A DNA stretch of 19,474 nucleotides, taken from positions 1 to 19,474 of the forward strand of contig JAFGQQ010000137.1 in the NCBI GenBank assembly GCA_016935595.1. The letters run 5' to 3'. The position numbers and the translations under genes are program-made. The DNA comes from Bacteroidales bacterium. Lineage in GTDB: Bacteria > Bacteroidota > Bacteroidia > Bacteroidales > UBA10428. The notes beneath the pieces are model-generated. The model ran no database searches, was not told the DNA's origin, and saw only the letters and a program-made list of their open reading frames with translations. Shown here in pieces: positions 8,607 through 17,600 of this stretch. Position 1 is the stretch's first letter; each line of letters starts with the position of its first letter.

Positions 8607-9944
8607 TTAATTAAAGAACTTTTCGAGTTTTTCAAAAGCTTTTGGAAGGGCAAAAACAACAACTTTATCGTTTGCCTGGATTTGGGTATTTCCGGTAGCA
8701 ATAAAACTGCTTTCGCCTCTCACGAAACCGCCAACAATCGAATCTTTTGGAAAATCAATTTGGTTTAATTTTCCTTTTGTAATTTTTGAATTTGTTTGGG
8801 CAATAAATTCAACTACTTCAGCATCGGTACCGGTTAAACATTTTATGTCAGATACTTCGGCACTGCGCGTAAATCTTGAAATTCTACCTGCGGTTATAAG
8901 TTTTTTATTGATAATAGTATCAATACCCATACTTTCTGCAATATGAATGTAATCGATGTTTTCAATTTCCGCAATGGTTCTTTTTACTCCTAATTGTTTT
9001 GCCAAAAGGCATGACAGGATATTTGTTTCGGAATTTCCTGTAACAGCAATAAATGCATCCATGTTTCTTAAACCTTCATCTGAAAGCAGGTCGAGGTTTC
9101 TGCCGTCACCGTTGATTATGAGGGTGTTATTTAATATTCCGGCCAGCTTAAAACATTTTTCTTTATTTTGTTCAACCAGTTTAACATTGTATTTATTTTC
9201 GAGCTGGTTTGCTGCGCCAATCCCTATCCGGCTACCTCCCAGAATCATAATATTTTTAATCTGCAGCTGCTCTTTCCCCGATAATTCCATTAATTCTTTT
9301 ATTCCAGACTGGTTAGAAATAACATATATAACATCATTTAGCTTAAACATTTCATTTCCTCTGGGTATAATGGTTTCATTATTCCGGGTAATAGCTACTG
9401 CCCTGTATTCTAAATTATCTATATTGTTGGTAGTTTCTTTTATTGTTTTATTAATTAGCGGTGCATCTTTGCCAAGCCTTAATACATATAGAGAGAGTTT
9501 TCCACCTGAAAAATCAAAAAAATCGGCTGTTCCTGCCTGTGTAACAAGGTTAACCAATTCGCGCACAGCTATATTTTCCGGGTATATCAGGTAATCAATG
9601 CCCATGCTTTCAAAAAATTCTTTATTGCTTGGGAACAGGTATTCTTTATTATCGATACGGGCAATCGATTTTTTTGCACCTAACTTTTTGCCAAGCATTG
9701 CAGAAGTGATATTAGTATCTTCAGAATACGTAACAGCAATAAACAAGTCGGCTTTTTTAATGTTTGCCTCCTTTAATACATTTAATGAAGTAGCAGAGCC
9801 TTGAATAGTAAGCAGGTCTAAGTTTTCAATTCCTTTTAAATTTTTTTCGTCCGGATCAATCACAACAATATCATGATTTTCATTAATTAACATTTTTGCT
9901 AAATGCGACCCAACTTCACCTGCTCCGGCAATGACTATTTTCAT
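8607..9944 (-). CDS. trkA: TrkA, cytoplasmic NAD-binding regulator of Trk potassium uptake
   Basis: Peripheral regulatory subunit that binds NAD(H)/ATP-type ligands and gates TrkH. The 445 residues form two tandem RCK units. The first Rossmann domain starts at once with AGAGEVGSHLA (glycine motif 7-12) and has the acidic ribose-binding residue Asp30 in VVIDPDE. An RCK_C domain follows at about 140-225. The second Rossmann domain begins ILGGSRIGIGAANQL (about 235-248), with Glu258 at the equivalent acidic position, and a second RCK_C domain occupies about 370-445. The double RCK arrangement and length match Escherichia coli TrkA rather than the single-unit KtrA. It precedes trkH in the same direction. 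The start is fixed by the Rossmann strand beginning at residue 2. No promoter with a convincing -33/-7 pair was seen upstream. Confidence 0.95.
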   Translation of the reverse strand: MKIVIAGAGEVGSHLAKMLINENHDIVVIDPDEKNLKGIENLDLLTIQGSATSLNVLKEANIKKADLFIAVTYSEDTNITSAMLGKKLGAKKSIARIDNKEYLFPSNKEFFESMGIDYLIYPENIAVRELVNLVTQAGTADFFDFSGGKLSLYVLRLGKDAPLINKTIKETTNNIDNLEYRAVAITRNNETIIPRGNEMFKLNDVIYVISNQSGIKELMELSGKEQLQIKNIMILGGSRIGIGAANQLENKYNVKLVEQNKEKCFKLAGILNNTLIINGDGRNLDLLSDEGLRNMDAFIAVTGNSETNILSCLLAKQLGVKRTIAEIENIDYIHIAESMGIDTIINKKLITAGRISRFTRSAEVSDIKCLTGTDAEVVEFIAQTNSKITKGKLNQIDFPKDSIVGGFVRGESSFIATGNTQIQANDKVVVFALPKAFEKLEKFFN

Positions 9945-10085
9945 TCGAAAATAATTTGTTTGTCTTGTAATAAAAAATGCAAAATAAACTAATATCCGGC
10001 ACTTTTACCATATCTTTTTAAAAAAGTTTCATTTAAATAACCCGATGATTTATTGTTTTATACAATTAAGCAATCGTCTAATTTT

Positions 10086-12185
10086 CTATAAAACAACCGT
10101 ATAGGCGCCTTTTGTTTTGGTATTATGATATTTTTTTCCTGTTTTTTGGCATTCGTTTATCCACTTTTTTGTAGTATGTGATTTATTCGATGAGTCAAAA
10201 ATTATTACATCTGCATTTAGAATATTATTAAGTTTTGTTATAGGAATGCCTGGATTTTCACAAAGAATTAAATAATCGATTTTTAAAGGCTTTGATGGAA
10301 TTAATTCAGAAGGTATTTTATCTTTTATAATACCAATTTTTAAAGTATCAAATTGCACCAGCATAACAGAGTTATTTAATAAATTTTTTTTAAACAGATA
10401 GTTATTCGAATACTGTATTGAATCAAATGTAAGTGAAGTAATGGCTTTCTTTTTTATTCCGCAATGCAATAAGTCTTCTTTAATGCAATAATTATCTGAT
10501 ATGTTCTTATGGTTTGCATCAGAAATAATAACACATTTTTTATTTTTATATAGGGCTAAAATAGTTGTTTCTCTGGAATTATAAAGTGTGAATTTTTTGG
10601 TATGGTTTAATTTAATATCGATAAAAAGCAGGTAAGCAGAAAAAATAAACACTCCCGTCAAACATATAATGATGTTTTTAAACGATTTATTTGTGACAAA
10701 TACACATATAGAAGCAATTAGTAGTAAGGTTAAAATAAGATGGGTGAAATTGAAATATACATTTTCAGTTACTGAAAATTTGATGTTTTGAATCAAATTA
10801 AGGGCATAATAAATATACCTTGTCAATAATGCTACGAATTGAAATATAAGAGTCGAAATTGCCGGAACAAAAGATAATATAAGCCCTGTAATTACAAATA
10901 TTATAACTATGAAAGCAAGAGGTATAACAATAAGGTTTGTAACTAAAAATAATACCGGAAATTGATGAAAATAATAGAGTGAAAACGGAAAAGTAAATAT
11001 TTGTGCGGCAATTGAAACGGTTATTAAATCCCATAAATAGCATAATATTGGGTTTCGGGCAATGATTAATCTGCTTATTTTTGGGTGGAAAAAAGCAATG
11101 CCTGCTACTGCACAATATGAAAGTTGAAAACCGATTTCTTTTATCGAATACGGATCAATTAACAGTATTAAAAATGCAGAAAGAGCCAATGAATGATAAA
11201 CTGTTGTTTGCCGGTTTAGAAGTTTAGCGGCTGCCATAATAGTAAACATTAATGAAGCTCTCAGGATAGATGGGGACAAACCGGCTAATGTTGCATAAAC
11301 CCATATAAACGTGATAATAATGAATGATTTATAGATATATCCTTTCTTGTATTTATTGAGAAACTGCAAGAAAAAATTCAGTATTAAAAACAAAATTCCA
11401 ACATGTAAACCTGAAACGGCAAGTATATGTATTGCCCCTGATCTTGAAAAAACTTCTTTAATTTCGCGGGTTAACCAGTTTTTATAGCCAAGTGTTAATG
11501 CCGAAATTATAGCAAGTTCATTACCGTTTAGGTTCATTTTTTTGTAATAACCCAAAACTTTTGTCCTGGCTTTATTTGCCAAATAGATAATGTGAAAGGA
11601 ATTGAACCTGCCAATTATTTTCCAGTCAGACTGCGTTACGTATGCTGCCAGGAAAACACCGTGTTCGGCCAGGTATTTTTTGTAATCAAATTCAAACGGA
11701 TTGCCAGAATTGGTAATTTCCTTTAATGAGGCATTAAAAATTAAGGTATCACCTGGATTGGGCATATCTGTTGATGGTTCAACATTCAACAGGCACTGCA
11801 AAGTAATATTTTCGGGGTAGATAAGCTTTGTTTTTAATTGTATTGTTTTTTCTTTAATAGTCGGGGGTTCTGTAACAATACCTATAAAGGTTTTAGGACT
11901 TTTATAACTTTCTAAATCAGGAATTTGGTATTTAAAGTATGTAAACATTATTCCTGCAATAATCATAAAGGCATTTATAAAAATGCCAAACACTTGGTTT
12001 AATCTGTATATTTTTAATAACCAGCCCGAAGCATTTAAAATAAGGGCAAGCATGAAAAAGCCTGTCAGAAAATACACAAGGCAGTCTGAAAATAAGAAGA
12101 ACTTAATTTGTAAAGAAATTCCAATAATAAATGGAAATAACAGCCTGAAAATTGAATATAAAAAGATATTCTCTTTTGTCTTCAT
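10086..12185 (-). CDS. comEC: ComEC/Rec2-family DNA uptake channel with a divergent C-terminal domain
   Basis: Polytopic inner-membrane protein predicted to move single-stranded DNA into the cytoplasm during natural transformation. It has 699 residues. The N-terminal part has membrane segments (about 8-85) and an OB-like soluble domain (about 95-190) containing NPFEFDYKKYLAEHG (162-176). The Competence domain follows, with SGAIHILAVSGLHVGIL (249-265), LAGLSPSILRASLMF (300-314) and GFQLSYCAVAGI (352-363), the hallmarks of the family. After the last membrane segment, residues 530-699 form a soluble domain in the place of the metallo-beta-lactamase domain of Bacillus ComEC, but no HxHxDH motif is present. 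Such shortened forms are common in Bacteroidota. A terminator separates it from the upstream def gene, so it probably has its own promoter. An AGGTG sequence lies 3 bases before the ATG at 12185, a rare plausible ribosome-binding site in this window. Confidence 0.92.
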   Translation of the reverse strand: MKTKENIFLYSIFRLLFPFIIGISLQIKFFLFSDCLVYFLTGFFMLALILNASGWLLKIYRLNQVFGIFINAFMIIAGIMFTYFKYQIPDLESYKSPKTFIGIVTEPPTIKEKTIQLKTKLIYPENITLQCLLNVEPSTDMPNPGDTLIFNASLKEITNSGNPFEFDYKKYLAEHGVFLAAYVTQSDWKIIGRFNSFHIIYLANKARTKVLGYYKKMNLNGNELAIISALTLGYKNWLTREIKEVFSRSGAIHILAVSGLHVGILFLILNFFLQFLNKYKKGYIYKSFIIITFIWVYATLAGLSPSILRASLMFTIMAAAKLLNRQTTVYHSLALSAFLILLIDPYSIKEIGFQLSYCAVAGIAFFHPKISRLIIARNPILCYLWDLITVSIAAQIFTFPFSLYYFHQFPVLFLVTNLIVIPLAFIVIIFVITGLILSFVPAISTLIFQFVALLTRYIYYALNLIQNIKFSVTENVYFNFTHLILTLLLIASICVFVTNKSFKNIIICLTGVFIFSAYLLFIDIKLNHTKKFTLYNSRETTILALYKNKKCVIISDANHKNISDNYCIKEDLLHCGIKKKAITSLTFDSIQYSNNYLFKKNLLNNSVMLVQFDTLKIGIIKDKIPSELIPSKPLKIDYLILCENPGIPITKLNNILNADVIIFDSSNKSHTTKKWINECQKTGKKYHNTKTKGAYTVVL

Positions 12186-12273
12186 TGCACCTAACTAGAT
12201 ATGGTTTTAAAAATATAAAAATTTTCTGATAATCAGATAAAAATTGCATTAACCTTTTTGAATCATAAAATTC

Positions 12274-12296
12274 AAAAATGGTGAAGCCCTCACCAT
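12274..12296 (-). terminator. Intrinsic terminator after def
   Basis: A perfect 7-base stem, ATGGTGA (12278-12284) with TCACCAT (12290-12296), encloses a 5-base loop. Read on the minus strand it is followed directly by a run of T (12278-12274). It begins 16 bases past the def stop, so it should end the ruvX-def transcript before comEC. The compact GC-containing stem and its position make this the best terminator in the window. Confidence 0.65.
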
Positions 12297-12311
12297 AGGT
12301 ATTCTTTCAGG

Positions 12312-12863
12312 TTAAAGGATTCTTGTTTTATAGTTTGTTTTAAATTTTCCTTTAGTAATAGCATTAAGCCTTCCTTTCAGCAATTTTTTACGTATTGCCG
12401 AAAGACGGTCAACAAATAAAATTCCTTCAATATGGTCATATTCATGTTGAATAACCCTTGCTTTTATACCATCATATGTTTCTTCATGAGGTTTGAAATT
12501 TTCATCCAGGTATTTAATTTTTATTATATCCGGCCTTTCAACATCTTCGCGAATTTCGGGAACGCTAAGGCAACCTTCGTTAAAAACCCATGTATTTCCT
12601 GAACGCTCGGTTATTACGGGATTAATAAAAACCTTTTTGAAACCTTTAAGTGTAGGGTCATCTTCTTCAAAAGGGGTGGTATCGACAACAAATAAACGAA
12701 TTGATTTTCCAACCTGGGGCGCTGCCAAACCTACTCCTTCCGATTTATACATAGTCTCAAACATATTATCAACAAACTCCTGAAGGTTTTCGTATGTTGA
12801 ATCAATATCTTTTGCAACTTTTCTTAATACAGCTGAACCATTAACAAAAATAGGGTAAACCAT
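12312..12863 (-). CDS. def: Peptide deformylase
   Basis: Cytoplasmic metalloenzyme that removes the N-formyl group from the first methionine of nascent proteins. All three family motifs are intact in its 183 residues: GVGLAAPQ at 43-50, EGCLS at 96-100 with metal ligand Cys98, and QHEYDH at 139-144 with metal ligands His140 and His144 and catalytic Glu141. The length is normal. Its start lies only 5 bases after the ruvX stop, so the two form one transcription unit, ended by the hairpin at 12274-12296. A short acidic insertion (TTPFEEDDPTLKG, 62-74) sits between motifs 1 and 2. I take it to be within normal family variation. Confidence 0.97.
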   Translation of the reverse strand: MVYPIFVNGSAVLRKVAKDIDSTYENLQEFVDNMFETMYKSEGVGLAAPQVGKSIRLFVVDTTPFEEDDPTLKGFKKVFINPVITERSGNTWVFNEGCLSVPEIREDVERPDIIKIKYLDENFKPHEETYDGIKARVIQHEYDHIEGILFVDRLSAIRKKLLKGRLNAITKGKFKTNYKTRIL

Positions 12864-12868
12864 AAAAC

Positions 12869-13285
12869 TTACTTTTTTATCATTTGTAAATAATGTTGTA
12901 ATAATATAGTAGCGCTTACCGCATCAATATTACTTTTATTTTGTCTGTCCTTTTTTTTCATTCCTCCTTCAATCATGGCCCTTAAAGCTAATTTTGAAGT
13001 AAAACGTTCATCGATAAGTTGAACAGGTATTTCGGGAAAATGTTTATTTAATTCTTTTAAAAATGCATTTATTAGTGGCATTATTTCAGACGGCTCATTG
13101 TTCATTTTTTTTGGGTGGCCGACAACAATACACTCCACTTTTTCATTTTTAATATACGATTCAATAAAATCAATAATATCTTTCGAATGCACTGTGCCCA
13201 AATTATTAGCAATAATTTTTAACGGATCGGTAACTGCCAGTCCAACCCTTTTTGAACCGTAATCAATGGCTAAAATCCTTCCCAA
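12869..13285 (-). CDS. ruvX: Putative pre-16S rRNA nuclease RuvX/YqgF, TTG start
   Basis: RNase H-fold protein of the YqgF/RuvX family, thought to trim the 5' end of 16S rRNA precursors; Holliday junction resolution has also been proposed. In its 138 residues the first strand LAIDYGSKRVGLAV carries Asp8, VQLIDERFTS (88-97) carries Asp92/Glu93, and NIDAVSATILLQHYL (119-133) carries Asp121, giving the expected acidic active site. The start codon is TTG at 13285. No in-frame ATG occurs between it and the upstream in-frame stop at 13295-13297, and the conserved first strand begins at residue 4, so a later start is excluded. It heads the ruvX-def unit and is divergent from the secreted transglutaminase-like gene. 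A candidate -7 element lies about 30 bases upstream. Confidence 0.94.
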   Translation of the reverse strand: MGRILAIDYGSKRVGLAVTDPLKIIANNLGTVHSKDIIDFIESYIKNEKVECIVVGHPKKMNNEPSEIMPLINAFLKELNKHFPEIPVQLIDERFTSKLALRAMIEGGMKKKDRQNKSNIDAVSATILLQHYLQMIKK

Positions 13286-13317
13286 AATTATACTTTATTT
13301 AGAATAGTTATAAATTA

Positions 13318-13325
13318 CAAAGATA
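13318..13325 (-). promoter_or_regulatory. Candidate -7 promoter element for ruvX-def
   Basis: The plus-strand bases CAAAGATA read TATCTTTG on the minus strand, an exact match to the Bacteroidota -7 consensus TAnnTTTG. Transcription would start about 26 bases before the TTG start of ruvX. No clear TTG -33 element lies at the expected distance, so the call rests on the -7 match and its position. Confidence 0.4.
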
Positions 13326-13354
13326 AAAAATATATTAAAATGGTTGGTTTTATG

Positions 13355-13362
13355 TATTTTTG
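13355..13362 (+). promoter_or_regulatory. Candidate -7 promoter element for the transglutaminase-like gene
   Basis: TATTTTTG matches TAnnTTTG exactly. Transcription would begin near 13367-13370, leaving about 30 bases before the ATG at 13401. This also argues against the in-frame ATG at 13344, which would lie upstream of the promoter. No convincing -33 TTG is present at the usual spacing. Confidence 0.4.
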
Positions 13363-13400
13363 AAATTGAAAATAAAGAAGTATTCATAAAAATTTGCATA

Positions 13401-14567
13401 ATGAAAAGGATATGTATATTTTTTCTGGTATTAATAATTACCTGTACCGGTTTTTCCAAATCGAATTACCAAAAAAACAGCCATGTAGTTTACAATACTA
13501 AAAAGGAAAATGGTTTATATTTAATCGATTATACATTTATGGATCATATTGGCAAACTTAACACTGTAAGTTTACAATTTGATGTTGCAGTTACTGATAA
13601 AGACATTGATAAATTTGGTTTGCCTAAGGATTTCTTAAAACGATATATTCAAACTCCTGAAATTGAGGTTCAAAGAAAGAAGCAATTAGAAGATGGGATG
13701 TTTAAGGTTATAGATAACCGTATTGAAATTGACCTGACGGCTGCTGTAAATTATTATGCCCCGGTTTATTGCAAGGGCATTGCAAATTTGTTAATTCAGA
13801 TATTACAGAACAATGAAATTGACACAAGGCACCACCGTATTGAAATGGCTATTAAGTTTGTTCAGGATATACCTTATGCCATTCCCGATGAATTTGAAGG
13901 AAAAAAATATACCGGAGGTGCCCTTTGCCCTCCTGAATTGTTAATAAGGGGTTATGGCGATTGCGATTCAAAAACAATGCTTTTTGTTGGTATTTTATCT
14001 TATATGATCAATCCCAATGATATTATTTTTGTTGGTGTTACTAACCATATGCTTGCTGCAGTCAAAAATGATGAGGTACCCGGCGGGGTATATTTTAAAA
14101 ATGGCGATGACCGTTACTACCTGGCTGAAACTGCCGGGCCCGGAAGGCAGGCTTTTGGCGAACCCGGAAATGATTACAAAAAGGGTGCCCATGCCGAACA
14201 ATTTGTATTTGCGCACAAAATTGATATTCCTCCAACCCTTAATATTGAAAATTTATCGATAACCGATAATAAGTATTATTACATAAAAATTGAAAATACG
14301 TGCAGGTCAAAATCCGAATTTATTATCAGGTATTTGGATGTTAAGGGCAATTGGGTGTTTTCAGGATTTAAAAACCTCGAGGGAAATTCTGTATCAGAGG
14401 TGTTTACAACCCAGGAGCCAGTTTTTTTTATTTATGGCTATTCCGGAAACATTTTCTGGCAAGGGAGTAATAGTTTTTCTTTGAATGGGAAAGATTATAT
14501 GTTTAATAAAGTAAATATCCCGGCCGGGCAAACCAGCGAATATACTATGAGGCTTAGGTGCAATTAA
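13401..14567 (+). CDS. Secreted transglutaminase-like (papain-fold) protein of unknown role
   Basis: 388 residues from the ATG at 13401. That start gives a clean signal peptide (MKRICIFFLVLIITCTGFSKS); the longer in-frame start at 13344 would bury it behind 19 extra residues and precede the likely promoter. After a domain I do not recognise (about 25-125), the helical and core part of a transglutaminase-like fold runs from about 143 to 250. It has RGYGDCDSKTML (183-194) with candidate nucleophile Cys188, GVTNHMLAAV (212-221) with His216, and YYLAETAGPG (239-248), where Glu243 could be the third residue in place of the usual Asp. The C-terminal 110 residues look beta-rich. The protein is probably periplasmic or surface-exposed and could be a peptidase or amidase rather than a cross-linker. 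Neighbours (ruvX, divergent; sensor kinase, convergent) give no functional clue. Confidence 0.8.
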   Translation: MKRICIFFLVLIITCTGFSKSNYQKNSHVVYNTKKENGLYLIDYTFMDHIGKLNTVSLQFDVAVTDKDIDKFGLPKDFLKRYIQTPEIEVQRKKQLEDGMFKVIDNRIEIDLTAAVNYYAPVYCKGIANLLIQILQNNEIDTRHHRIEMAIKFVQDIPYAIPDEFEGKKYTGGALCPPELLIRGYGDCDSKTMLFVGILSYMINPNDIIFVGVTNHMLAAVKNDEVPGGVYFKNGDDRYYLAETAGPGRQAFGEPGNDYKKGAHAEQFVFAHKIDIPPTLNIENLSITDNKYYYIKIENTCRSKSEFIIRYLDVKGNWVFSGFKNLEGNSVSEVFTTQEPVFFIYGYSGNIFWQGSNSFSLNGKDYMFNKVNIPAGQTSEYTMRLRCN

Positions 14568-14607
14568 TAGGAATATTGTATTGGCTGTTAAAAAAAATTG
14601 CCGGGAT

Positions 14608-17600
14608 TTATTTTGTTCCAAGATATTTCATCAAGGTTGAAATAAAAATATTTGATTTCAGGGGTTTTAAAATAAGGTCGTTAAAACCCAAGTTAAGTAT
14701 ATTTTCCCTGTCAACAGAGAAAGCATAGGCAGTAACAGCAATAACCGGTATTTTTTCATCAATTTTTCGAATTTTTTCAATGGCATCAAAACCATCCATA
14801 ACAGGCATTCTTAAATCCATTACAATGGCATCGACATTTTTATTTTTTTGATATAAATCAATAACTTCCTGGCCATTAATTGCCCGGAAAATTTGTGCAT
14901 TGGTTTTATTTAAAATATTTAAAAACAGCAAATAATTTTCATCTTCATCTTCGGCAACAATAATTGTTTTATCAGACCAGTCCATATCTAGCGATTCAGC
15001 TCTTTCCGATTTTTCAATAATATGTGGTATAGTAAAGTAAAATGTTGAGCCGACTTGTTGTTCAGTTTCGACCCATAAATATCCGCCTAATAGTGAAGCC
15101 AGCTTTCTTGAAAGGGTCAATCCCACGCCTGTTCCCCTGAAAACATGGCTTGTATCATCATCGGCCTTTGTGAACCTATCAAATATTATGGCTTTTTTGT
15201 CTTCCGGTATTCCGATTCCGGTATCTTTTACAAAATATACATATCTGTCGCCATCTTTTTTAACTCCAAATTCAATATAACCTTCATTGGTATATTTAAA
15301 GGCGTTATTAAGTAAATTGGCATATATTTGCCTAAACCGGTATGAATCGGTCAGGAGCTTAATATTTTCATTTTTAAAAGGATTACTAAGCCTAAAGTCA
15401 ATATGGGCCTTGCCAATTTCCGATTTGTAATTTATATAGGTTGAATACAGGTCAATAAGGATCACATTTAATGAGCATTCGTTTTTGTTAATTTCAATTG
15501 TGTTCGATTCAATTTTCGAAACATCAATTATATCATCGATCATATGTAACAGAGTAATGCTGTTATGATTAATGTGGTTAATAAATTCATTCCTTTGCTC
15601 GTCAGTAACTTCTGTGTCTGCTAATAAACTTGAAAAACCAATAATGGCGTTCATTGGTGTCCTTATTTCATGTGAGAGGTTGGTAAGAAATGCAGTTTTT
15701 AAATTATCGGATTCTTCGGCTTTTAATTTTGCGGTTTCTAAATCTTTTGTACGCTCTTGTACTTCATTTTCAAGTTCTTCACGTTGTTTAAGTAATTTTT
15801 TGTTTTGGTCTTCAATTTTTTGTTTCTGGTCGATTAAAACCTGCTTTTGAAGTTCTATTTCATCCCGTTGGGCTTCAATTTCGCTTTTTTGATTATCAAT
15901 TTCCACAGTTCGCATTTTAACCTTCTGGTCTAATAGCACATTCATTCTTTCCAATTGCTTTACTTTGCTTTTAACTATCAGGTAAACACAAAGAGCGATA
16001 ATTAATATAACCAGGATATAAAATATATAAGTTTTGTAGAAAGGGGGTATTATTATAATTTTTAAGGTTCGTCCGGTTTCATTCCAGATACCGTCATTAT
16101 TTGAGGCTTTAACTTTAAAATAATAAGAGCCTCCGGGTAAGTTAGAATATGTGGCAAATCTTCGCGATGCGTCGGTATATATCCATTCTTTATCGTAGCC
16201 TTCAAGTTTATAGGCGTACTCATTTTTCATCGGGTTAATAAAATTCATGGCAACAAATTCGAGTGTAAATGAATTTTGTTTCCGTTTAAGTTTTATTTCA
16301 TCGGTATTATAAATTGGTTTTACAAGAGGCGATCCAGGTTTTCCGGGAATGGCGGTTTTATTAAAAATTACAAGTTTGTTGATAACCACCTCAGGTATTT
16401 CCTGGTTAGAAACTAATTCTTCGGGTTTAAAAACAATAAGCCCGTTTATTCCGCCGAAATAAATCCTACCCCTTCTATCCATTATCGAAGCCGAATAATT
16501 AAAGTTATTATTTTCTATTCCATTGCCCCCCGTAAAATTTGTAAATTTTTGGCTTGCTATTTCAAATTTTGAAATTCCATTCCCTGTGCTAAGCCATAAA
16601 TAACCCTGTCCGTCGTCAATAATATTTTGTATAGTATTCGAGGGCAGCCCTTCTTCAACCGTAAAAGATTTAAATCTTTCTGTTATTTTATTAAAAAGGT
16701 TTAATCCGTGGTTAGTAGCAATCCATAAATTGCCGTTATTATCCTCATAAATATCATAAATGTCATTATAGCTAATGCTTTCAGGATTTTCAGGATCGTG
16801 CATGTAGCGTTTGAAGGTCCCTTTTTCAATATCAAATAAATTTACACCTCCTGTTCCTGTGCCAATCCATATATTTTTATCCCTTCCTTCGTAAATAATA
16901 ATAATATTGTCGTGGCTAAGGCTGGTTTCATCGGAAGGGATATTTCTAAAATTCTGAAAGCTTTTTGTGTTATAATCAAAAATATCAATTCCGGCACCAA
17001 AAGTCCCGATTAATAATTTTCCCTCACTTGTTTCGTAAATACACCATATATTATTATGGCTTATTGAATTAGGATTATTAATATCGTGCCTGAAATTTAT
17101 GAAACGGTTGTTTTTCCGGTCGAATAAATTCAAACCCTGCATGTAAGTACCTATCCAAAGGTTTTTTTTGCTGTCTTCGAATATTGCTGTAATTACATTA
17201 CTGCTAATGGAGTTTTTGTTTTTATTATGGGTATAACTTTCAAAGGTGTGATTAATGGGGTCGAATTTATTTAGGCCTCCTCCGTCGGTGCCTACCCAAA
17301 TATAACCTTTACTGTCTTCAAAAATTGAAATAACCGAGCTGTGGCTTAATCCACCCGGGTGTCCTCCTTTTTCTGAATAAAACTGGTATTTCATGTTGTT
17401 AGGGTGATATACATTTATGCCACCGCCAAAAGTACCTATCCAAATGCTATTATGCTTATCCTTAAAAATTGATAATACTGCATCGCTGCTTAATCTTTCC
17501 GGAAAAAAGTAGTTACGTTTACAATAACTGAATTTTCCAGTGTTTTTATCATATGAATTAAGGCCACCACCATCTGTTCCAATCCAGATTTGATCACCAT

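Noticed and set aside
8589..8614. Nine-base inverted repeat over the trkA stop and trkA-trkH gap
   Set aside because: Both arms contain only A and T; the hairpin would be weak and lacks a T run, so it is not called a terminator.
8956..9594. 212-codon open frame on the plus strand
   Set aside because: It lies wholly antisense to trkA, whose motifs are intact; the product is low-complexity and matches no family I know.
12225..12237. Palindrome TCTGATAATCAGA upstream of comEC
   Set aside because: It could be an operator, but a 5-base half-site with one occurrence in AT-rich DNA is within chance expectation.
13344..13400. 19-residue N-terminal extension of the transglutaminase-like protein from the ATG at 13344
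   Set aside because: It would place a charged stretch before a clear signal peptide, and an exact -7 promoter element lies downstream of this ATG.
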